Part shown: positions 24,638 through 32,817 of the stretch, piece after piece
Position numbering within the stretch: the stretch's first letter is position 1
How the letters are laid out: each line of letters begins with the position of its first letter
Assembly: GCA_008015835.1 (NCBI GenBank)
Contig: SSGH01000001.1
Location: 62,001 to 126,000 of the forward strand
Direction: 5' to 3'
From: Lysobacter sp.
Lineage (GTDB): Bacteria > Pseudomonadota > Gammaproteobacteria > Xanthomonadales > Xanthomonadaceae
DNA length: 64,000 nucleotides
The notes under the pieces: model-generated
Databases searched by the model: none
Told to the model about the DNA's origin: nothing
Seen by the model: the letters and a program-made list of their open reading frames with translations, nothing else
Position numbers and translations under genes: made by a program

Positions 24638-26362
24638 TTATTTCCCGAAACGTTCGCCGAAGAAATCGCCCGGATTCCACGCCGGCCGCTGCGCGGCGTC
24701 GCCGACCAAACGGCCGATGCGCGCGTTCAAGCGCGCCAAGCGCGAGGCGTCGCCGTACGCGATCGGCAAGTTCGCGTCGTCGCTGGGGCGATGATAGTGA
24801 TCGCGCAGGAATTTGCGCAGCGCCAGTTTGGGGTCGCGTTGACCGTCGGCCGAGACCATGCCGCCGGTCAGATACACCGCCGGCACGCCCGCGCGAATGA
24901 AGGCGTATTGATCGCTGCGCACGAAAATGGCTTCTTCCGGGAACGGGTCGGGCGACAGCGCGATGCCGATGTCCTGCGCAGCCGCGTCCAGCGTGGCTTT
25001 CAGGCTGGAATGCTCCACGCCGATCGGCACGGTGTCCTTGCTCGGCGCCAACAACACCGGCATGTCCACATTGAGATTCGCGACGATGCCGTCGGCGGGC
25101 ACGGTGGGATGGGTCGCGAACCATTCCGCGCCGAGCAGGCCCTTCTCTTCGGCGGTGACCGCCACGAACAGCATCGAACGCTTGGGCGGGCCGTCCTGCG
25201 CGTCGGCCTGCGCGCGCAATTGAGTGGCGGCTTCCAGCAGGATCGCGACGCCCAGCGCGTTGTCGAGCGCGCCGTTGTAGATCGCGTCGCCGTCCACCGG
25301 CGCGCCGATGCCCAAATGATCCAAATGCGCCGAATACGCCACGTACTCCTTCGACAGCGCGGCGTCGCCACCGGGCAGCGCGGCGACCACGTTGCGCGAC
25401 ATGACCGGTTCGATGCGGGTGCGGCCGCTCAGCGCCAACGTCCCGGGCAAAGCGAAGCCTTTGAGCTTGCCTTCGCGCGCCGCGGCGAACAGCTCGGCGG
25501 CGGTGCGCGCGCCGTCGGCGAAGATCAAATCCGCCGCCGCCGCGCTGACCGTGGCGGTCGCGCGCAGTTCGGGAAACGTGCCGACGCCTCGGCCCTCGGC
25601 GTCGCGCAGGCGCATGCCGGCTTTGTCCCACTGCGCCGCGCTGTGCGCCCACGGCGCATCGGCTTCGTCTTCGGGGGTGTTCACGATCACCGCGCCGATC
25701 GCGCCGCGTTCGACCAGCGCCCTCAACTTCTCGCGGGTGGAGCTGTAGAACGCGCGTCGGTCGTGATCGAAACGCGCGGGCGCGCCGGGGAACACCACCG
25801 CGATCTTGCCTGTCAGATCGAGCCCGGCGAAATCGTCGTGCCGCAGCTCCGGCGCGTGCACGGCCTGACCCACAAACACCGCAGGCGCTTCCAAGGCGTG
25901 TTCGGGGGCGTCGTAGTTCAAACCGGGGAGAAATTGCTCGCGGGCGCGCAGCGCGATCTCGCGGCCGTTGCGTTTCACGGTCAGCGCGCCGTCCGCCGCG
26001 CGCGTGGCTTTCAACAGCGGCACGGTCTGGAAAAACCCGCCGTTCTCGCCGGCCGGCACCAATCCGATCTCGCGGAAGCGCTTGGCCACATAGTCGGCGG
26101 CCAGGTCGTAACCGCGCGTGCCGGCTTCGCGGCCCTCCAATTTATCGTCGGCCAAATACGTCACGTCGGCGCGAATGCGGCGCGCGCCGTCGACGTCCAC
26201 GGCGGCGATGTCCTTCGAGGTATCGACCGGCGGCGGTTGCGCGGCGGCGGGCGCGGGTTCGGTCGGCGTCGGCGCTTCGCGCTCGCAGCCCAGAAGCAGC
26301 ATCGGTGCGCAAAACACCGCCAATGCCGTTGCGAATCGAAGCGAGGCGCGAACGGACGGCAT
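24638..26362 (-). CDS. M28-family metallopeptidase lipoprotein
   Basis: 574 residues from ATG 26362. That start gives a standard lipoprotein signal (RASLRFATALAVFCAPMLLLGC), whereas the longest frame (ATG 26524) adds 54 residues encoded by a 15-bp repeat array. The chain has a PA-like insert (residues about 150-290) and then the M28 di-zinc site: His in YSAHLDHLG, Asp in NGALDNALG, Glu pair in TAEEKGLLG, Asp in LNVDMP and His in DHYHRPSDD. The family contains aminopeptidases and glutamate carboxypeptidase-like enzymes. It is lipid-anchored in the periplasm or outer membrane and probably removes N-terminal residues from peptides. No operon partner is evident, apart from a 4-bp gap to the downstream membrane-protein gene. 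Confidence 0.92.
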   Translation of the reverse strand: MPSVRASLRFATALAVFCAPMLLLGCEREAPTPTEPAPAAAQPPPVDTSKDIAAVDVDGARRIRADVTYLADDKLEGREAGTRGYDLAADYVAKRFREIGLVPAGENGGFFQTVPLLKATRAADGALTVKRNGREIALRAREQFLPGLNYDAPEHALEAPAVFVGQAVHAPELRHDDFAGLDLTGKIAVVFPGAPARFDHDRRAFYSSTREKLRALVERGAIGAVIVNTPEDEADAPWAHSAAQWDKAGMRLRDAEGRGVGTFPELRATATVSAAAADLIFADGARTAAELFAAAREGKLKGFALPGTLALSGRTRIEPVMSRNVVAALPGGDAALSKEYVAYSAHLDHLGIGAPVDGDAIYNGALDNALGVAILLEAATQLRAQADAQDGPPKRSMLFVAVTAEEKGLLGAEWFATHPTVPADGIVANLNVDMPVLLAPSKDTVPIGVEHSSLKATLDAAAQDIGIALSPDPFPEEAIFVRSDQYAFIRAGVPAVYLTGGMVSADGQRDPKLALRKFLRDHYHRPSDDANLPIAYGDASRLARLNARIGRLVGDAAQRPAWNPGDFFGERFGK

Positions 26363-26385
26363 TGCGGTCGCGGGTGGGCGCGTGG

Positions 26386-26490
26386 TCTTCGACGGCATGC
26401 TCTTCGACAGCACGCTGTTCGATGGCACGCTGTTCGATGGCATGATCTGAGAAAGCGCGATCTTCGACAGCACGCTCTTCCAAGGCGTGT
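26386..26490. repeat. Seven units of a 15-bp tandem repeat
   Basis: Units of the form TCTTCGACAGCACGC or TGTTCGATGGCACGC start at 26386, 26401, 26416, 26431, 26461 and 26476, with one diverged unit at 26446. Fifteen bases keep one frame open in each direction: the minus strand gives pentapeptides like NSVPS/KSMPS, the plus strand LFDGT/LFDST. The array lies directly upstream of the preferred start of the M28 peptidase gene. Confidence 0.85.
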
Positions 26491-26644
26491 GCGGAGCGGC
26501 GGGGCGGGCGACAGAACGGTTCATACGAGCGCGGCGGTCGATGCAGGCGCCAGCATGCCCGAATCGCGATGCGAGAGCTACGGCCGCCGCGCGGTCGCCC
26601 GCGATGCGCGATACTGCGCGTCGTTACGAACGCGGGGATTCCGA

Positions 26645-27271
26645 ATGTCGATTCCGTCCATCGCCACGCCGCCGGGCCCGTTCGAGCGCAAAGCCCTGCT
26701 CGCGTTCGCGCTGTTGGCGCTGGCCCTGTCCGGCATCGCGCCGAAAGACCGCCTCACCTGGTTCCTGGAAACGGTGTGGGTGATGATCGCGGTGCCGCTG
26801 ATCGTGTGGAAGTGGACACGCTTCCCGCTCACGCGCCTGTTGTGCTGGCTGCTGTTGGCGCATGCGCTGGTGCTGATCTACGGCGGGGCCTACACCTACG
26901 CCGAAACGCCGCTGGGGTTCTGGTTGCGGGATACGCTGGGCTTCGAACGCAACCCGTGGGACCGCGTCGGTCACATCATGCAAGGCTTCACGCCGGCGAT
27001 TCTGGCGCGCGAACTGCTGTTGCGATGCACGCCGCTCAAGCGCGGCGGTTGGCTGGTCTACCTGGTGCTGGCCGCATGCTTGAGCTTCAGCGCGTTCTTC
27101 GAGCTGATCGAATGGTGGTCGGCGCTGATCTACGGCGCCGATGCCGACGCCTTCCTGGCCACGCAGGGCGATCAGTGGGACACGCAGTGGGACATGTTCC
27201 TGTGCCTGTGCGGCGCGGCGATTTCGTTGCTGCTGTGGTCGAATGTCCACAACCGTCAGCTCGGCGATTGA
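26645..27271 (+). CDS. DUF2238 (YjdF-like) inner membrane protein
   Basis: 208 residues with six TM segments. Family signatures: HALVLIYGGAYTYAETPLGFWL, NPWDRVGHIMQGFTPAILARE, ELIEWWSA and DTQWDMFLCLCGA. These match the E. coli YjdF/DUF2238 family, whose role is unknown. The ATG at 26645 precedes the first TM segment by about 15 residues. It diverges from the M28 peptidase gene and converges on cydB, with an inverted repeat in between. Confidence 0.93.
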   Translation: MSIPSIATPPGPFERKALLAFALLALALSGIAPKDRLTWFLETVWVMIAVPLIVWKWTRFPLTRLLCWLLLAHALVLIYGGAYTYAETPLGFWLRDTLGFERNPWDRVGHIMQGFTPAILARELLLRCTPLKRGGWLVYLVLAACLSFSAFFELIEWWSALIYGADADAFLATQGDQWDTQWDMFLCLCGAAISLLLWSNVHNRQLGD

Positions 27272-27367
27272 GGCCTGTTAACGCATTCGGCGCACGCTCG
27301 CCGAATAGCGTCAAGCAGGCCCTAAAACCCATCTCAAACGCGCTAACGCGACGGATCGACTCGATAT

Positions 27368-27445
27368 CGTCATTGCGGCGAACGCCGGAATCCCGCTTTT
27401 CGTCCTATGTTCCCAAGCGGGATACCGGCTTTCGCCGGGATGACG
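27368..27445. repeat. 31-bp imperfect inverted repeat (REP-like palindrome)
   Basis: Left arm 27368-27398 and right arm 27415-27445 are complementary except for about four positions, around a 16-nt loop. The core GTCATTGCGGCGAACGCCGG and its partner resemble the dispersed 'GTCATTCCGGCGAAAGCCGG' palindromes found in many Xanthomonadaceae. It sits between two converging genes, where it can act as a two-way terminator. Confidence 0.8.
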
Positions 27446-27507
27446 GTCGAATGTCGTATACGAGAAAACGGGCGATCGGCCGTTCGCCCGACGGCTGCGG
27501 CCAAGCC

Positions 27508-28530
27508 TCAGTGATACCCGGCATCCGCAGCGACCTTGCCCTTGAACACCGAGTACGACCACCACGTGTAGCCCAGAATCGCCGGCAATAGCACGACCAG
27601 GCCGGCGAGCGCGAAGCCCTGCGTTTCCGGCGGCGCGGCGGCGTCCCAGATCGTCATCGACGGCGGCACGATGTTCGGCCACATGCCCAGCAGCAGGCCG
27701 ACGAAGCCGAGCAGAAACAGACACAGACTCAATACGAAGGGACGCGCTTCGCGGTCGCCGCGCGGCACGGCGCGCCACAGCGCCCAGGTGACGGCCAACA
27801 CCAACAGCGGCACCGGGAACAACCACAGGAAACGGTCGCCCTCGAACCAGCGCGCCATGATGCGGCTGTCGAGAAACGGCAACCACGCGCTGACCAGGCC
27901 GATGAAGCCGAAGACGTTCAGCGTCAGCGGCCGCGCCAGGGTTCTGGCGACGCGCTGCGTGCCGCCGTCGGTCTTGAGGATCAACCACGTCGCGCCCAGC
28001 AGCGCGTAGCCGGACATCACCGACAAGCCGGTGAGCATCGAGAACGGACTGAACCAACCGAACGCTCCGCCGACGTACTTGCCTTCCTGCAGCGGCATGC
28101 CCTCGACGATCGCGCCGAGAATCACGCCCTGCGCGAACGCCGCGAATACCGAGCCCAGCCAGAACGCGACGCCCCACGCGCGACGCAGCGTCTTCGCCTT
28201 GAAGCGGAACTCGAACGCCACGCCGCGGAAGACCAGCGCGATCAGCATCAGCAGCACTGGCAGATACAGCGCCGACAGCACCAGCGCGTAGACCTTCGGA
28301 AACGCCGCGAGCAACCCCGCGCCGCCCAGGACCAACCACGTTTCGTTGCCGTCCCAGATCGGCGCGGCGGTGTTCATCATGTGATCGAGCTGATCCTCGT
28401 CCTCGGCGAACGGCGCGAGAATGCCGAGGCCGAGCACGAAGCCGTCCAGCAGCACGTACATCATCACCCCGAACGCGATCACCGCGTACCACGCGACGGG
28501 TAGCCAGATTTCGGTGGGAGGCAGGCTCAT
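27508..28530 (-). CDS. cydB: Cytochrome bd-type quinol oxidase subunit II
   Basis: 340 residues, eight to nine TM segments. Signatures: MYVLLDGFVLGLGILAPF, IWDGNETWLVLGGAGLLAAFP and GPFSML-like GWFSPFSMLTG, typical CydB/CioB. The start overlaps the cydA stop (ATGA). No CydX-like small gene follows within the 236 bp before the next gene, which is the usual state for CIO-type oxidases. Confidence 0.96.
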   Translation of the reverse strand: MSLPPTEIWLPVAWYAVIAFGVMMYVLLDGFVLGLGILAPFAEDEDQLDHMMNTAAPIWDGNETWLVLGGAGLLAAFPKVYALVLSALYLPVLLMLIALVFRGVAFEFRFKAKTLRRAWGVAFWLGSVFAAFAQGVILGAIVEGMPLQEGKYVGGAFGWFSPFSMLTGLSVMSGYALLGATWLILKTDGGTQRVARTLARPLTLNVFGFIGLVSAWLPFLDSRIMARWFEGDRFLWLFPVPLLVLAVTWALWRAVPRGDREARPFVLSLCLFLLGFVGLLLGMWPNIVPPSMTIWDAAAPPETQGFALAGLVVLLPAILGYTWWSYSVFKGKVAADAGYH

Positions 28531-30008
28531 GCCGCACCTCCCGCGGGCGTCGTGTCGTGCGCACCGGCAGGGGCTGGCGTGGCCGGCCCATCGAGTGTTT
28601 CGTCCGGCAGCGACAGCGGTCGCGCCGGGGTTTTCTCGCCGTCGTCGGTCTCCGGCGGCGTTTCGTGCGGCTGCGGGCCCTTGCGCACCAGTTTCAGCAG
28701 ATACCAGATGCCCGCGCCGAACACGCAGAGGTATACCAGCGCGAACACGGCCAGCGAGAACGCCACGCTTTCGCCGGACACCGCGCTGTTGGAGTCGGCC
28801 GTGCGCAGCAGGCCGTAGACGGTGTAGGGCTGTCGACCGATTTCGGTGACGTACCAACCGGCGAGGATCGCGACGAAGCCCGAGAGCGTCATCGTGCGCC
28901 AACCGCGCAGCACCCAGCGCGCACGCGTCGGATCGAACAAACGCCCGCGTTTCCACTGCCAGGCCGACAGCAGGACCAGCACCAACATCGCCAGACCGAT
29001 CCCGACCATGATCCGGAACGCGAAAAACACCGGCGCCACCGGCGGGCGTTCGTCGGCAGGCACGGACGTCAACGGCGGAATGGTGCCGTCGAGACTGTGC
29101 GTGAGGATCAGGCTGGCGAGGCGCGGAATTTCGACCGCGTAGTCGTTGCGCTCTTCCGCCTGATTCGGAATCGCGAACGCCACCAAGGGCACGCCTTCGC
29201 CGGGTGCGCCCTCGCGCCAATGCCCTTCCATCGCCGCGACCTTCATCGGCTGATGCTCCAGCGTATTCAGACCGTGCAGATCGCCGGCGAAGATCTGCAG
29301 CGGCACCACGATCGCACCGAACGCCACCGACAGTTTCAGCATCCGCGTCGCCGCTTCGATGTGCCGGCCGCGCAGCAGATACGTCGCGCTCACGCCGCCG
29401 ATGACGAAACAGGTGGTGAGGAACGCCGCCAGCACCATGTGGGTGAGGCGATACGGAAACGAGGGGTTGAAGATCACCGCCCACCAATCGCTCGCATGGA
29501 AGCTCCAATAAGAAGCGTCGCCGTCGACGATTTCGTAACCGGCCGGCGTCTGCATCCAACTGTTCGCGGACGTGATCCAGAACGTCGAAATCAGCGTGCC
29601 CAGCGCCACCATGCAGGTCGCGAAGAAATGCAGCCGCTCCGACACGCGTTTCATGCCGAACAGCATCACGCCCAGGAACGTCGCTTCCATGAAGAACGCG
29701 GTCAGCACTTCGTAGCTGAGCAAGGGGCCGATGACGTTGCCGGCTTTTTCGCTCAGCACCGACCAATTCGTGCCGAATTGGAAGCTCATCACGATGCCCG
29801 AGACCACGCCCATCCCGAACGAGACGGCGAAGATCTTCATCCAGAACACGTAGAGATCGCGCCACAGCGCGTCGCGGGTGCGCAGCCAGCGCCATTCCAG
29901 GAACGCCAGCCAACTGGCCAGCCCGATGGTGAAGGCGGGAAACAGAATATGGAACGAAATGACGAATCCGAATTGGATTCGCGACAACAGCAACGGGTCG
30001 AGCGACAT
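28527..30008 (-). CDS. cydA: Cytochrome bd-type quinol oxidase subunit I (short Q-loop, CIO-like)
   Basis: 493 residues from ATG 30008, with GGAGG upstream. The haem b595/b558 and quinol-binding regions are present: SRIQFGFVISFHILFPAFTIGLA (His ligand), LTAFFMEATFLGVMLFG, HQPMKVAAMEGHW and GRQPYTVYGLLRTADS. The short loop between TM6 and TM7 and the GLLRT ending of the last motif fit the cyanide-insensitive (CioA) branch better than E. coli CydA (522 residues). It is a quinol-to-O2 oxidase that bypasses cytochrome c, parallel to the cbb3 arm. A Pro/Thr/Ala-rich C-terminal tail of about 45 residues is unusual. No FNR box was found upstream. Confidence 0.95.
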   Translation of the reverse strand: MSLDPLLLSRIQFGFVISFHILFPAFTIGLASWLAFLEWRWLRTRDALWRDLYVFWMKIFAVSFGMGVVSGIVMSFQFGTNWSVLSEKAGNVIGPLLSYEVLTAFFMEATFLGVMLFGMKRVSERLHFFATCMVALGTLISTFWITSANSWMQTPAGYEIVDGDASYWSFHASDWWAVIFNPSFPYRLTHMVLAAFLTTCFVIGGVSATYLLRGRHIEAATRMLKLSVAFGAIVVPLQIFAGDLHGLNTLEHQPMKVAAMEGHWREGAPGEGVPLVAFAIPNQAEERNDYAVEIPRLASLILTHSLDGTIPPLTSVPADERPPVAPVFFAFRIMVGIGLAMLVLVLLSAWQWKRGRLFDPTRARWVLRGWRTMTLSGFVAILAGWYVTEIGRQPYTVYGLLRTADSNSAVSGESVAFSLAVFALVYLCVFGAGIWYLLKLVRKGPQPHETPPETDDGEKTPARPLSLPDETLDGPATPAPAGAHDTTPAGGAA

Positions 30009-30178
30009 CGTGCGATGCCTCCGCGTTAGGTGACGCCCTCCGCCGCGTATTGTACGCCCGCTCCGCGCTTCGGTGCGCGGGGGCGGTGCGCGCGGAGCGG
30101 CCGCGTAGGACGGAAGACGGGTGCGCGGACGCGCCGGGGTTCGGTAAGCTTGGGCCACTTTTCGCCCGGAAACGTCCC

Positions 30179-32644
30179 ATGCGCGCTCTGCGTTCGCACG
30201 CGATCGTCTCGTCGCTGCCCGTCTCCCGCACCACCGCGCGCACCGCGACGTTCGCGGCCATCGTCGTCGCCTGCGCATCGGCCCTCGGCTTCGCGACGCC
30301 GGCATCGGCCCAGGACGCGACCGCGAAACCGCTGGATCTCGCCACCATCATGGCCGACCCGGATTGGATCGGAAATTCGGTGGAACAGGCGTGGTGGTCG
30401 TGGGACAGCCGGGAGCTGCTGCATCTGCGCAAACGCGACGGCGCGACGATCCGCGACCTGTGGCGCGTCCCGGCGACCGGCGGCGATGCGCGCAAGGTCG
30501 ACGACGCCGCGCGCGCGAGCCTCGACGCCGCGCGGCCGGCGTTCGACGCGGCCCGCACGCGCATGGCCTTCGCCCGCAACGGCGATCTCTTCGTCCGCGA
30601 CCTGCGCAGCGGCGCCCTGACCCAGCTCACGCGCACCGAGGCCCAGGACGCGCGGCCGCAGTGGAGCCGCGACGGCGGCCTGGTGTGGCGTGCGGGGAAC
30701 GATTGGTTTCGCTGGACCGCCGCGGGCGGCGTCGCGCAAGCGCTGAACGTGCAGGCCGCGGACGATCCGGCGAAACCGCCGAAGGCCGACGATCTGCGCG
30801 ACCGCCAACTGCGGCTGATCGAAACCCTGAAGAACGATCGCGCGCGTCGCGACGCCGCGCGCGAACAAGAACGCGCCTGGCGCGCGACCGACCCGACCCG
30901 CGCGCCGATGCCGGTCTATTTGGGCAAGAACCTGGAGATCGCCGACAGTGCGCTGTCGCCCGACGGCCGTTGGGCGTTGATCGTGACCACCGAAAAGGAC
31001 GCCGATGCCGGCACCGCCGGCAAGATGCCGAAGTACGTGACCGAATCCGGCTACGAGGAAGTCGAAGAAGTGCGCACCCGCGTGGGTCGCAACGCGCCGC
31101 TGCCGCATCGGCTGTGGCTGATCGATATCGCGGCGGCCAAAGCGACCGAATTGAAATTCGACGCGCTGCCGGGCATCGCGGTCGATCCTTTGGCGGAATT
31201 GCGCAAGCGCGCGAAGCAGAAACCGCTGGAAGGCGCGCGCGCGGTGCGCATCGAAACCGACGGCGACGGCAGCGGCCCCGCGATCCATTGGAGCGACGAC
31301 GGCGCGAATGCCGCGGTGCTGGTGCGCGCGGTCGACAACAAGGACCGCTGGATCGCCACCGTCGATACCGCCGCGGCGACGCTGCGTTCGCGCCATCGTT
31401 TGACCGACTCGGCGTGGATCAATTGGAACTTCAACGAATTCGGCTGGCTGCCCGACGGCAAGACCCTCTGGTTCGTATCCGAGGAAAGCGGCTACGCGCA
31501 TCTGTACACGACCGACGCCGTCGCCGGTCCGGCGCGCGCGCTGACCTCGGGGCGTTGGGAAGCGTCCGCGCCGCAGCTCGCCGCCGACGGGAAACGGCTG
31601 CTGTTCCTGTGCAATCGCGCGTGGCCGGGCGATTACGAAATCTGCGATGTGCCGGTCGCGGGCGGCGCGGTGCGCGAACTCACGGCGCTCGACGGCGTGG
31701 AGGATTTCGCGCTCTCGCCCGACGGCAAACGTCTGGCCGTGCGTCATTCCGACAGCTATCTGCCGCCGCAGTTGGCGGTGCTGGATGCCGACGGCGGCGA
31801 CGCGCGCACGCTTACCGACACGCGCAGCGCGGCGTTCAAGGCCTTCGATTGGATCGAACCGCAGTACGTGAAGGTACCGTCGAAGCATGGCGCGGGCACG
31901 ATCTGGGGCAAATATTACGCACCGAAAACGCTCGAAGCCGGCAAGCGCTATCCGATCGTGCTGTTCGTGCACGGCGCGGGCTATCTGCAGAATGTCTACG
32001 ACAAGTACCCGAATTATTTCCGCGAGCAGATGTTCCACAACCTGCTGGTACGGGAAGGTTACATCGTGCTCGATCTGGATTTCCGCGCGTCCGAGGGCTA
32101 CGGCCGCGATTGGCGCACCGCGATCTACCGACAGATGGGCGAGCCGGAACTGCAGGATTATCTCGACGGCATCGACTGGCTAGTCGACACGCAACAGGGC
32201 GATCGCGAGCGCGTGGGCATCTACGGCGGCAGCTACGGCGGGTTCATGACCTTCATGGCGCTGTTCAAGAAGCCGGGCGTGTTCAAGGCCGGCGCCGCCC
32301 TGCGTCCGGTCAGCGATTGGTCGCAGTACAACCACGAATACACCAGCAATATCCTCAATACGCCTGAGATCGACCCGGAGGCGTACGCGCGTTCTTCGCC
32401 GCTGGAGTTCGCCGACCGCCTGCAGGACCACCTGCTGATCGCGCACGGCATGATCGACGACAACGTGTTCTACAAGGATTCGGTGATGCTGGCGCAGCGC
32501 CTGATCGAACTGCGCAAGCACAAGTGGGAGTTGGCGAGTTACCCGATGGAACGTCACACGTACGCCCACCCGGAAGCGTGGTACGACCAGTACCGGCGCA
32601 TCCACGAATTGTTCGAGCGCACGTTGAAAGAACCGGGGCGATAG
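30179..32644 (+). CDS. S9-family serine peptidase (prolyl oligopeptidase/DPP-like), secreted
   Basis: 821 residues from ATG 30179. The longer frame from 30050 lacks a signal peptide and is rejected. The signal peptide ends at ATPASA-QD (about residue 43). Residues 50-560 form a beta-propeller with WD/TolB-like repeats (LSPDGRWALIV, LAADGKRLLFLCN, LSPDGKRLAVRHSD). The C-terminal alpha/beta-hydrolase domain has the nucleophile in YGGSYGGFMT, Asp in HGMIDDNVFY and His in MERHTYAHPEAW. Periplasmic enzymes of this type release dipeptides or cleave after Pro/Ala. The propeller gates substrate size. The gene diverges from cydA. Confidence 0.94.
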   Translation: MRALRSHAIVSSLPVSRTTARTATFAAIVVACASALGFATPASAQDATAKPLDLATIMADPDWIGNSVEQAWWSWDSRELLHLRKRDGATIRDLWRVPATGGDARKVDDAARASLDAARPAFDAARTRMAFARNGDLFVRDLRSGALTQLTRTEAQDARPQWSRDGGLVWRAGNDWFRWTAAGGVAQALNVQAADDPAKPPKADDLRDRQLRLIETLKNDRARRDAAREQERAWRATDPTRAPMPVYLGKNLEIADSALSPDGRWALIVTTEKDADAGTAGKMPKYVTESGYEEVEEVRTRVGRNAPLPHRLWLIDIAAAKATELKFDALPGIAVDPLAELRKRAKQKPLEGARAVRIETDGDGSGPAIHWSDDGANAAVLVRAVDNKDRWIATVDTAAATLRSRHRLTDSAWINWNFNEFGWLPDGKTLWFVSEESGYAHLYTTDAVAGPARALTSGRWEASAPQLAADGKRLLFLCNRAWPGDYEICDVPVAGGAVRELTALDGVEDFALSPDGKRLAVRHSDSYLPPQLAVLDADGGDARTLTDTRSAAFKAFDWIEPQYVKVPSKHGAGTIWGKYYAPKTLEAGKRYPIVLFVHGAGYLQNVYDKYPNYFREQMFHNLLVREGYIVLDLDFRASEGYGRDWRTAIYRQMGEPELQDYLDGIDWLVDTQQGDRERVGIYGGSYGGFMTFMALFKKPGVFKAGAALRPVSDWSQYNHEYTSNILNTPEIDPEAYARSSPLEFADRLQDHLLIAHGMIDDNVFYKDSVMLAQRLIELRKHKWELASYPMERHTYAHPEAWYDQYRRIHELFERTLKEPGR

Positions 32645-32817
32645 CGCCCCGCGCGCGGCCGGTCGCAGCGGCGGGCCGCGAACCGCGAATACGAACGCCG
32701 TTTCTCGTCGCGCCGAGCGCGACGGCGTTCCGGCTTTAGCGCAAAGCTAACGAAATGCTCGCGAAAAATTAGGATTGTCATCATCCTGACATAAGGTTCG
32801 GGCGGCACGATGCGCCG

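Noticed and set aside
26363-26524. 54-residue N-terminal extension of the M28 peptidase as the true start
   Set aside because: It would place a repeat-encoded polar stretch in front of a normal lipoprotein signal peptide. It is kept as a question in the findings rather than in the gene call.
27272-27507. cydX gene after cydB
   Set aside because: No short ORF with a TM segment follows cydB; the gap holds only the REP-like palindrome.
32771-32787. Small inverted repeat AGGAT-N7-ATCCT upstream of eptA as a PmrA/PhoP-type site
   Set aside because: The arms are only 5 bp and neither the direct-repeat PhoP nor the CTTAAG-type PmrA pattern is present.
32645-32817. tRNA or other RNA gene in intergenic regions
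   Set aside because: No cloverleaf or GGTTCGAATCC-type T-arm was found here or in the other gaps inspected.
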